From the NCBI RefSeq assembly GCF_008728515.1, contig NC_044979.1, forward strand, positions 167,069,537-167,133,536: a stretch of DNA of 64,000 nt, given 5' to 3'. This DNA comes from Papio anubis. Lineage: Eukaryota > Chordata > Mammalia > Primates > Cercopithecidae. Shown here piece after piece: positions 55,645-64,000 of the stretch. The position numbers and the translations under genes were made by a program. Positions within the stretch are counted from its first letter, which is position 1. Each line of letters begins with the position of its first letter. The notes under the pieces are model-generated. The model did no database searches, had not been told where the DNA came from, and saw only the letters and a program-made list of their open reading frames with translations.

Positions 55645-55899
55645 GGTGATCCATAAAGTCTTTGTTCCCCCAATTTTTTCTCTTATCACCTTAAAACTAA
55701 AGCACATGCAAATGGGCTCTGATTCCTTTCTTTTTTCTTTTTTTTTTTGAGACGGACAACCTTTACAGAACTTCATGTGTGAGGTTATCAATGAGGTGAT
55801 GGTGCCTGTGTCGGGCCTTTAAAAATAAGGAAGAATGGACTAAAAGGGGAGAAAATGCAGCACAGGCAGAGAGGCCGGGGGTTGATGCTTCCTGAGCCC
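55645..55899. other. single-copy DNA with tiny Alu scrap
   Basis: 55727-55757 is a T-tract plus 'gagacgga', possibly an extremely short minus-strand Alu remnant. Confidence 0.4.
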
Positions 55900-56120
55900 A
55901 CACCAGGCAGCAGGCCTGTTTAAATTATCTACAGGAATCAGCTCATTCACTCCTCACAATCGTTCCTATGGAGTAGATTCTACTATCTTCCCCATTTGAT
56001 AGATGAGGAAACTGAGGCACAGGGCAAAAAGCATTGTCCAAGGTCGTTCTATTCGTAAGTGGCTAAGCAATGCAGTCTGGCTCAGATCGGGTGTTTGCCC
56101 TACGGTCTGTGAGATGACTG
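55900..56120 (-). mobile_element. MIR
   Basis: 'cattcactcctcacaatcg', 'gatagatgaggaaactgagg' and 'ctattcgtaagtggctaag' are the reversed MIR. Confidence 0.92.
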
Positions 56121-56677
56121 CCCTCAACCACTGCACACCATGGCACCTGCGCATGCAAGAGCATGCTGTGCTTGTGAACTGTAAGCAAATGGTGCAACCT
56201 GGACCACCCCGGATACCCCAAACGTCACCTAAATGCAGGAGGCTGAAGGAAGGGAGTCTTCAGGACAGCCGGGACCCACTAGAGATTCAAACTCTCACCC
56301 GATACTCCTCAATCCAAACGTATTAGGTTGGTTAAAAGTAATGGCAAAAATCACAATTACTTTTGCATCAACCTAAAAACCTCCAGCCACCCCATAGGTA
56401 TCTGCCGACATGTGTCCCCCAACAGAGCTGAGCGGGCAGGGCTGGGGTAAGCAAGGAGTGAGGAGGAACGGGTGGGGCAGGGGATGGGCACCAGCCCTAT
56501 GGTCTCACACCTCATCTCATAAGCCACAGGGAAAATGACGAATTAACCCCAAGTGACACACTCAGACACATACAAGGGAGACAGCTGACCTCCCATGGAA
56601 GTCACACTGAAAGGTAAGGGACGAGATGGCAGGGACCAGGAGGCCATGTGAGTTCAGGAGAGAGGGCAAGAAGAGGG
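56121..56677. other. single-copy DNA holding a MADE1
   Basis: Apart from the MADE1 element (separate entry), nothing recognised. Confidence 0.5.
56323..56376. mobile_element. MADE1 mariner MITE, internally deleted
   Basis: Ends 'ttaggttggt' and 'catcaacctaa' with internal 'aatggcaaaaatcacaatta', preceded by TA. The family is an 80-base palindrome; this copy is 54 bases, missing about 26 inside, yet its arms still pair over roughly 20 bases around a 13-base loop. MIR548 microRNAs arise from this family. Confidence 0.93.
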
Positions 56678-57056
56678 CATTAGCTTCCTAGGGCTGCCAT
56701 GACAGAGACGTAGATTGTCACAGTTCTGGACACTAGAAGTCCAAAATCCAAAGTGTCAGCAGGACTGCACTCCTTTAAGAGACTCTGAGGAAGGATCCTT
56801 CCTTGCCTCTTCCAACTTCTGGTGGCTTCAGGCAGCTTCTTGGCTTGTGGCTGCATTGCTGCAATTCTGCCTCTGTCTTCATGTGGCATTCTCTGTGTGC
56901 CTACACCTCTGTATCTGAACCATTGGATATGGGGTCCACTATAATCCAGTAGGACCCCTTCTTATCTGATGGCAACTGCAAAGACTGTATGTCCAAAGGC
57001 GGCCACATGCTGAAGTTCCAGTGACATGAGTGTTTGGAGGGACAGTATTCAACTCA
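56678..57056 (-). mobile_element. MLT1 (MaLR) LTR
   Basis: 'gcattagcttcctagggctg', 'cacagttctggacactagaa', 'gcttcttggcttgtggctgc' and 'tgatggcaactgcaaagact' follow a reversed MLT1. Confidence 0.85.
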
Positions 57057-57263
57057 CCTGCAGAGGGCTGAACATAGGTCATCGGTCTTGGGACTGAAGA
57101 GAAGCAAACAAGGAAAAAATATAGCAAGGTGTATGACAGTAATGTGCTATCTTTTTTGTTGGGGGGGGGTGCAAAAATTAGCAGACCTGTGCTTATATAA
57201 ACCAATAATGCAAGAAATCGCCAAAAAAAAAAAAAAAAAAAAAAGAAAAGAAAGTATTAATAG
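57057..57263. other. single-copy DNA with G and A runs
   Basis: A G9 run at 57161-57169 and an A run at 57223-57244. No gene seen. Confidence 0.5.
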
Positions 57264-57540
57264 GGCCGGGAGCAGTGGTTCATGCCTGCAATCCCAGCAC
57301 TTTGGGAGGCCAAAGTGAGTGGATCGCTTGAGGCCAGGAGTTCAAGACCAGCCTAGACAACATGACAAAACCCTGTTTCTACTAAAAACACAAAAATTGC
57401 CCAGGCATGGTGGTGGATGCCTGTATTTCCAGCTACTTGAAAGGCTGAGACATGAGAATTGCTCAAACCTGGAAGGCAGAGGTTGCCGTGAGCCAAGATC
57501 GACCATCACCCAGCCTGGGCACAGAGCAAGTCCGTCTCCA
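57264..57540 (+). mobile_element. Alu, older
   Basis: 'ggccgggagcagtggttcat' to 'gcaagtccgtctccaaaag'. TSD aaagtattaat at 57251-57261 and 57873-57883, the second lying beyond the purine tract. Confidence 0.96.
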
Positions 57541-57652
57541 AAAGCGGAGGGAGGAGGAGGAGGGACGGACGGACGGAAGGAAGGAAGGAAGGAAGGAAGG
57601 AAGGAAGGAAGAAGGAAGAGAAAGCAGCATGGAAAGAGAAAGAAAGAAAGAA

Positions 57653-57695
<43 letters not shown>

Positions 57696-57808
57696 TGTTA
57701 CAGCAGAAAGAAAGAAAGAAAAGAAAGAAAGAAAGAAAAGAAAGAAAGAAAGAAGGGAAGGGGAAAGAAAGAAAGAAAGAAAGAAGGAAGGAAGGAAGGA
57801 AGGAAGGA

Positions 57809-57872
<64 letters not shown>
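57541..57872 (+). repeat. polypurine tract (GGAC)n (GGAA)n (GAAA)n
   Basis: About 330 bases, nearly all purine, between the Alu body and its downstream TSD, so it derives from the Alu tail. A short non-repeat island 'gtgttacagcag' lies near 57694-57705. The Lys/Glu/Arg open frames are artefacts. Confidence 0.98.
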
Positions 57873-57883
57873 AAAGTATTAAT

Positions 57884-58029
57884 TACCTAAGGGGATAGAA
57901 ACCTAGGGTATTAAGGGATGGGGTGAGAGCAAGACTGCTCTATGTGTACTTCAGTATAATCTTTTTGTCTTAAACCATGTAAAGGCATTATTTATCCAAA
58001 GAAAACTTAAAAACAATGTTTTGGAGGTG
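57884..58029. other. single-copy DNA
   Basis: No recognised feature. Confidence 0.4.
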
Positions 58030-58346
58030 AAAATTACAAATGGACGAATCTCACAAACAGAACACTGAACAAAAGACACCAGATACAATCAAATACATCC
58101 TGTGTGATTCCTTACTATCAAGTACAAAAATACATCTATGGGGTTAGAAATCAGGATTGGGGTTGCCCTGAAGGGGGCGCTGACAGGAAAGTTTCTGGGG
58201 TCTCAGCATGTTCTGTTTCTAGATCCATGTGCTGGTTACATGATTGTATTCCATTTGTAAGAATTCATCAAGCTGTACAAGTACAATAACGTACACTTTT
58301 CTGTATGTATATTTAATTTCAATAACTTTTTAATTAAATAAATATG
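58030..58346 (+). mobile_element. L1M 3' end
   Basis: 'ggttagaaatcaggattggg', 'gtgctggttacatgattgta', 'gaattcatcaagctgtacaa' and 'cacttttctgtatgtatat' match L1M 3' UTR text. Confidence 0.82.
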
Positions 58347-58347
58347 T

Positions 58348-58542
58348 GGCCAGGCACGGTTACTCATGCCTGTAATCCCAGCACTTTGGGAAGTTGAGAC
58401 AGAAGGAATGCTTGAGGCCAGAAGTTCGAGACCAGCCTGGACAACATAGTGAGACCCTGTCTTTAACAAAAAAGTTTAAAAATAGCTGGGTGGCATGGCA
58501 TGCGCCTGTAGTCTCAGCTACTCAGGAGGCTGAGATGGGAGA
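58348..58542 (+). mobile_element. Alu, 3'-truncated
   Basis: 'ggccaggcacggttactcat' to 'caggaggctgagatgggag', then unrelated AT-rich text. Confidence 0.92.
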
Positions 58543-59569
58543 AAACCATATCTCTATATAAGTTAAAAAATATTTTTTAAAATAAGTAAATATATACATA
58601 ATGTTAGTGTATCGCTTCCTATCTGTAAAATGGGGGTGATATCATCCGTTTACAGCAAAGCTCTCCTGCCTGAGGACACCCAGAATTCCAAGGGAGAACA
58701 CAGAATGCTGTCATCATTCAAGCCCAATGTCATGCACGTCCATGTCACATGATCTAAAAGATTTTTCCAAAAGAAGTATGGACATGACAATGTTTTCATT
58801 AGTGCTGTCTCAGTTTCGAAAAAGATTTGGCCCCTATTGTCAAAGCCTGAAATTTCAGCTGCAGAGCAAGAGGGGGAAGGGTCCCTGCAAACGTTTTTAT
58901 GCATTTCTCACTGAAACAAAAGACCAAAAATGGACTTTCCCCAAGAAGTGGTGGGAGGAGGGGCAGCCGGCACACATCGTCCCTGCACGGCCGCTCATTC
59001 TAGCCACCTACCATGCCTCCCGTAATGGAAACACCACATTTAAACAGGTGTCGTAACAGTAAAGGGGTCCCATAAATGGGAAACCCAGGAGGCCTTTCGG
59101 AGCTGGACAGCTGGTGCGAGAGGGAGGGTTACAGACCTAAGTGGTCCCCAGACTTCCGGAGTCTGCTATCCTTCACCTCACACACTCTTAAACGTCCATT
59201 TGCCTCCACGAGCACACACACACCACACACATTAAATCTCTCAACAGGAAATTTCTTCCATTCTTAAATGGTCTCGACTAAATAAAATACCTTTGACAGA
59301 GTATTCTGAGGCACTGGATTGTATTAAATGACAGGGGAAGAGGGAATGGGTTAGTTATTCTATACTAAACATTCTGCTCAGTCTAGCAGAGTCACATGGA
59401 CACTCCGGACTGCTTGGCAGAGGGACACCAAATGAGAAGGGGGAGGGGAATGCGGTGGCCTTGACAGACGCAGAATTAAGGGGAGGGTGAGAATCAGTGA
59501 ATCCCAGCCACATAACCACCCAGGTGCTGTTAGCAATTGATGAGAGTGGATTTCATCGCATCCAGCTTG
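58543..59569. other. single-copy DNA
   Basis: 58600-58650 may be a MIR scrap ('tcctatctgtaaaatggggg'). A 109-codon frame (58727-59056) has no domain. A short CA run lies at 59212-59229. Confidence 0.5.
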
Positions 59570-59685
59570 TGTGGCCTGTCATGGATCGAATCTCTCTGCT
59601 TCTCCAATTTTTCATCTGTAAAATGGGATAGCAGTACTCACCTTTTGAGGACTTCTTAAAGATAACATGTAAAGTATCAAAAAGG
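59570..59685 (+). mobile_element. MIR fragment
   Basis: 'tttttcatctgtaaaatggg' with 'atagcagtactcaccttttg' matches MIR. Confidence 0.8.
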
Positions 59686-60175
59686 CCCAGTGCAAGCTGT
59701 GGTACACACCTGCAATAGCAGCTACTTGGGAGGCTGAGGCACAAGGATCACTTGAGCCTAGGAGTTCAAAACCAGTCTAGGCGGCCGGGCGCGGTGGCTC
59801 AAGCCTGTAATCCCAGCACTTTGGGAGGCCTAGACGGGCGGATCACGAGGTCAGGAGATCGAGACCATCCTGGCTGACACGGTGAAACCCCGTCTCTACT
59901 AAAAAAAAAAAAAAACTAGCCGGGCGAGGTGGCGGGCGCCTGTAGTCCCAGCTACTCGGGAGGCTGAGGCAGGAGAATGGCGTGAACCCGGGAAGCGGAG
60001 CTTGCAGTGAGCTGAGATCCGGCCACTGCACTCCAGCCTGGGCGGCAGAGCAAGACTCCGTCTCAAAAAAAAAACAAAAAAAAAAAAAAACAAAAAAAAA
60101 AAAAAAAACCAGTCTAGGCAACATAGTGAAACCTCGTCTCAAAAAAAAATTAAAAAAAAAAAAAAAAAATTGTAA
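59686..60175 (+). mobile_element. old Alu monomer, split by AluY
   Basis: The left part (59686-59782) starts 'ggcccagtgcaagctgtgg'; the right part (60120-60175) ends 'ctcgtctcaaaaaaaaatta'. Only one arm's worth of sequence is present. Confidence 0.85.
59783..60104 (+). mobile_element. AluY, very young, monkey type
   Basis: Perfect 15-base TSD aaaaccagtctaggc (59768-59782 and 60105-60119). 'ctcaagcctgtaatcccagc', 'tagccgggcgaggtggcggg' and 'gatccggccactgcactcc' are intact. Many CpGs are preserved. Confidence 0.98.
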
Positions 60176-60218
60176 GGCCTAGCACAAAGGAAAGGATCAA
60201 TAAAAGGTAGCAAGTACA

Positions 60219-60516
60219 GGCCGAGCACAGTGGCTCATGCCTATAATCTCAGCACTTTGGGAGGCCGAGGCAGGTGGATTACTGGAGATCAGGAGTTCAA
60301 GATCAGCTTGGCCAACATGGTGAAACCTGTCTCTACTAAAAATACAAAATTAGCTGGGTGTCATGGCGTGCGCCTGTAATTCCAGCTACTCAGGAGGCTG
60401 AGGCAGGGGAATCGCTTGAACCCAGGAGGTGGACGTTGCAGTGAGCTGAGATCACGCCATTGCACTCCAGCCTGGGCAAAAAGGGTGAAACTCCGTCTCA
60501 AAAAAAAAAAAAAAAA
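60219..60516 (+). mobile_element. Alu, full length
   Basis: 'ggccgagcacagtggctcat' to an A tail. The TSD aaaaggtagcaagtaca matches aaaaggtagtgagtaca. Confidence 0.96.
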
Positions 60517-60571
60517 GGTAGTGAGTACAATGGTCATAGTCCTAAACACGACTTATAAAAGTATTTCATGT

Positions 60572-60674
60572 GGCCGGGCGAGGTGGCTCACACCTGTAAT
60601 CCCAGCACTTCGGGAAGCTGAGGCAGGAGGCTCACTTAAGCCCAGGAGTTTGTGACCAGCCTAAGCAACATCTC
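60572..60674 (+). mobile_element. Alu left-end fragment
   Basis: 'ggccgggcgaggtggctcac' to 'gtgaccagcctaagcaacat', then it stops. Confidence 0.92.
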
Positions 60675-61079
60675 TGCAGATGAGGCTCTCTTAATGTCCA
60701 GCCTGCTCACTTCTTAAACTTCTGGTCCATAAAATCAAAGACTCAAGACACTGGAAGCTAGAAAGGACCTCAGAAACAACGTCTCACAGATGAGGAATCC
60801 AAAGACAGTTGTTTATAGTTTTCTTTTGTTTGTTTTTTTTTGCTCTGAGGCATAGGAATGATTTCAGTGATAAGATAATGATACTGTTTTGTAAATGTTT
60901 GAAACAATTTTTAAAGTAATAAACACGAAAAGTAAAGTCTACCTGAAAGTAAGGAAATGGAGAAAGACAGAGATGGAGATACTGACTCAATTAACAGCAA
61001 CAAAATAAAGTGAAATGATTAAGATTCCGTTGCTAGTTAGGCTGTGGTGAGTCCAATATACTCATATACTGATAAATTC
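60675..61079. other. single-copy DNA
   Basis: AT-rich. No gene recognised. Confidence 0.5.
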
Positions 61080-61870
61080 ATATTTGGATATATACATCAA
61101 CTGATGAAGACCAATCAAAATTTTTGGAAGGCAGTTTGGCAATTCAAATCAAGAGCTATTTTTTACAATGTCGTATTTAATACATATTTAATACAGATCC
61201 TACATCCTGGAAATTTATCCTGAGAAAAATATATTAAAAAGCAAGCAAGCAAGCAATATATACTTAAAGAATGTCAGGGTGGGCATGGTGGCTCACGCCT
61301 TAATCCCAGCACTTTGGGAGGCTGAGGCGGGCAGATCACTTGAGGCTAGGAGTCTGAGGCTAGGTTGGGCAATATGGCAAAACCCCTTCTCTACAAAAAA
61401 TACAAAAGTTAGCCGGGTATGGTGGTGCCTGCCTGTAGTCCCAGCCACCCGGGAGGCTGAGGTGGGAGGATCACTTGAGCCCCGGAGGTTGAGGCTGCAG
61501 TGAGCCAACATCACGCCACTGCACTCCAGCCTGGGCAATAGAGTGAGACCCTGTCTCAAAAAAAAGAAAAAAGAAAGAAAAGAAAAAGGTCAAAAAAGAT
61601 TCTTAAAATAGTGATGAAAATAATACTATATAAATGTTCAATTACAGAATTAGTTAAGTAAATGATGAACTCACTGAAATGTATGACCATTATAAATGAG
61701 AAGTATGAGGATAAAGTGGCTACAATATACAGGCTGATGATGCAACATTACCTGAAAAGAAACAAAATACAAAGCTGTATCTATTTAAGAGTTACAATTA
61801 TATAAAAAGTACATCCAAAATATGGATAAGAAAGAACAGAGAAAACCAAAAGCAACCAATGTGTTCCTAT
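61080..61870 (+). mobile_element. L1M fragment, split by an Alu
   Basis: 'ttttggaaggcagtttggca' and 'gaaatttatcctgagaaaaa', then after the Alu 'aaatgttcaattacagaatt' and similar AT-rich text, resemble the L1M ORF2 end. Diverged, no open frame. Confidence 0.55.
61276..61591 (+). mobile_element. Alu, full length
   Basis: 'gggtgggcatggtggctcac' to a GAAA/A-rich tail. AluJ/S type. Confidence 0.95.
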
Positions 61871-62468
61871 CCTAGGAATGTAGAAGAATGTCTCCTTTTA
61901 AATGCATTTTATTGTTCTTACAAAAATCGCGCAGTCAATAAAAATACATTTTAAACGAGTAAGCTGATCCATGTGCAGCGCAAAACCCCCTTTAGCAGCT
62001 ACGCGTTTGCCCAACTGCCTAGAAAAATAGGTTGGGAAAGTCAAGCAAACGCCTGAACCCTTATCAGATCTCAATTAGCAATTTCCTCACTTTCCCTAAA
62101 ACCAATGCCCTCACCCCTCCCTCTGTGGTCATGCGCCATGAAGATTAGCGTCAACCTTTGACCCAGCCACAGGCATTCAAGCCACACTCCTCCTATGAAA
62201 GTCTCCCTCTTTCTTCTGAAGGCTTAGTAATAGGTACAGCACTGTGGGATCATCTCACCTCCCAGTCAAAATGTTTTCTCCTTGAGATTAGGGAACTCAG
62301 CTTCTCTCTATTTCTACTTGCCCCTTAACCCTTACTACTCCCTCAAGGATAATCCATGATTTTCTACCCATAGGGTCAGTATCCACCTACAAATTCTTCT
62401 GCAACCATTTGCAGGTTAGGTCCTGGGCTGCTCAGTCCCTGTGACACTTTAAAAGACCCCAGGTTCAT
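61871..62468. other. single-copy DNA
   Basis: No recognised feature. Confidence 0.5.
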
Positions 62469-62757
62469 GGTTGGGCATGGTAGCTCATGCCTGTAATCCC
62501 AGCACTTTGGGAGACCAAAGGGGGGGGGGGGCAGATCACTTGAGGTCAGGAGTTCGAGACCAGCCTGGTCAACATGGCAAAACTCTGTCTCTACTAAAAA
62601 TACAAAAAGTAGCCAGAATGGTGGTGCATACCTGTAGTCCCAGCTACTCAGGAGCCTGAGGCAGAAGAATCGCTCAAATCTGGGAGGTGGGAGGTTGCAG
62701 TGAGCCGAGGTTGCACCACTGAACTCCAGCCTGGGTGACAGAGCAAGACTCCATCTC

Positions 62758-62786
<29 letters not shown>
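62469..62786 (+). mobile_element. Alu with G12 run
   Basis: 'ggttgggcatggtagctcat' to a 29-base A tail. The 'gaggcgggcgga' part is replaced by a run of 12 G (62520-62531). Confidence 0.95.
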
Positions 62787-62789
<3 letters not shown>

Positions 62790-63724
62790 GGTCCAGAAGG
62801 GTTCACCTTGGAATCAAAGGTATATCGGTGCGATGCTTTTCTTAGTTTTCTGGTTTCTGTTTATCTGCTGGTTCCAAACTGCTTGCCTATGCCGCTTCCC
62901 CCTCAGAGTACACGCCACCTCATTTTGCCTCTTCGTATACAACAGTTTCACCCTGGCTGGAAACCGCTCATCAGCAACTAAGAGAAACTTTCTTCTCCAA
63001 TAGGCCCATAGGGAAGTTGCTCCCTCTGATCTCTCCTGAGTAAAACTCCCTTTTAACTTTGGGCTTTGCATCCCACAGCCGCCACCATTCCGAGCTCACA
63101 CTCTTGGCAATGCCCTGTGCATCGTGCATACGTACAGACCGCTGAGTTACAAATCGGGGCAAGTTTATCCAAACACAGTCCAGGCTCCTCCACAGCGGTC
63201 CCGTGGGCGATGCATCTGGCTGAGACTTCGCCATCTAAGAGGTTTGCAGTCTAGCAAGCATCCACAGAGACCCAAGCCGGGCTCCAACAGCACACAGAAA
63301 AGAGTCATGAAACATTATGACGATTCAGAAGGGAAGGGACGACTTCAATCATGGAGGAAGCAGAACATCGAGGAAAACGGTAAGAAGATGGCTGATTTCA
63401 ACCAGACCTAGAAGAGGAGGTAGATTTTGACATGCAGAAATAGGAATGTCCCAGATCTGGAAACAGTGTGAGCAGAAGAATAAGAAAACAGGATATATCC
63501 CAGAGGAGAAGTAACTCCTGTTTCACTGGCTCAAAAGATTTGAACAAGGAGTCCTGTCAGACAAGACTGAAAAACAAGGTCTGGACCGGAGGGCTAGCCA
63601 TGGCCATTGAAAGTTTAAAACACAAGGTGGCATATCAGAGCTAAGCTTTCAGAAAATCAAGCTTCTTAGCACTGAGGACATATCCATATAACAAGTCCTT
63701 AAACAATTTAAAAAGGCAGCCTAA
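62787..63724. other. single-copy DNA
   Basis: 0.94 kb with no recognised repeat. A 95-codon frame (63124-63411) has no domain. Confidence 0.5.
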
Positions 63725-64000
63725 GGCCCGGCACTTACAGTGTCTCACACCTGTAATTCCAGGACTTTGGGAGGCCAAGGGGGGCAGATCGTTTGAGTTC
63801 AGGAGTTCAAGACCTACCTGGCGAAAACAGCGAAAACCCATCTCTACTAAAAATACAAAAAGTAGCTGGGTGTAGTGGCAGGCACCTGTAATCCCAGCTA
63901 CTCAGGAGGTTGAGGCAGGAGAATCACTTGAACCTGGCAGGTGGAGGTTGCAGTGCCAAGATCACATCACTGCACTACAGCCAGGGCGACAGAAAGAGAC
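63725..64000 (+). mobile_element. Alu, cut by window end
   Basis: 'ggcccggcacttacagtgtc' to the window end in the right arm. Confidence 0.95.

Noticed and set aside
1..64000. tRNA, rRNA, CRISPR array or mitochondrial insert
   Set aside because: No tRNA cloverleaf outside Alu/MIR-derived promoter-like boxes, no regularly spaced repeat-spacer pattern, and no mitochondrial gene text was seen.

Overview
The window is mammalian nuclear DNA from a primate, most likely an Old World monkey (macaque, baboon or vervet type). About 60 Alu elements or Alu fragments set the density at close to one per kilobase. The youngest Alus (15799-16103, 20821-21121, 40116-40430, 59783-60104 and the damaged nested copy at 5590-5862) carry bases I associate with cercopithecid AluY subfamilies: 'ctcaagcctg' near the 5' end, 'tagccgggcgaggtgg' in the middle and 'gatccggccac' in the right arm. 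Human AluY normally differs at these places. I found no bacterial, viral or organellar content.

No protein-coding exon, rRNA, tRNA or CRISPR array can be supported. Nearly every long open frame lies in an Alu, a purine-rich microsatellite or another repeat and is an artefact. The one longer open frame in single-copy DNA (33328-34020) has no recognisable domain, and I treat it as unproven. The window is therefore intergenic or intronic.

Layout. 1-133 is a cut Alu. 133-2237 is single-copy DNA rich in AT homeodomain-like motifs, with an RFX X-box-like palindrome at 1674-1686. 2.2-8 kb is sparse, with a TGGA microsatellite, a MaLR LTR split by an Alu-in-Alu nest, and an unnamed old repeat. 8.8-12.3 kb holds three MaLR LTRs. 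12.5-13.1 kb is an internally deleted Alu with a long polypurine tract. 14-19 kb is Alu-rich. 19.6-21.8 kb is a Tigger-type DNA transposon carrying four later insertions. 21.8-31.6 kb mixes L1M, three head-to-tail Alus, an MLT1 LTR with an AT-only insert, a free left Alu monomer and a second polypurine tract. 31.9-35.3 kb holds a MLT1 LTR, a GC-richer repeat-free block (32.7-34.05 kb) and a nest of two opposed MaLR LTRs plus an Alu. 35-44.8 kb has Alus, MIRs, an L1MB 3' end and two local tandem duplications. 44.9-46.65 kb has two MST-type LTRs, each split by an Alu at nearly the same internal site. 49.9-52.6 kb is a 2.7-kb Alu-free stretch. 53-64 kb has dense Alus, an L1/Alu chimeric junction, a MADE1 hairpin and a third polypurine tract that can be shown to have grown from an Alu tail.

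There are no genes working together here. The story is one of layered transposition: MIR/L2 and L1M first, then Tigger, MER1 and MaLR, then AluJ/S, then monkey-lineage AluY, followed by local duplications and microsatellite growth. Family names rest on my memory of consensus sequences. Boundaries are read by eye and are usually good to a few bases where a target-site duplication (TSD) is given, and to tens of bases otherwise.
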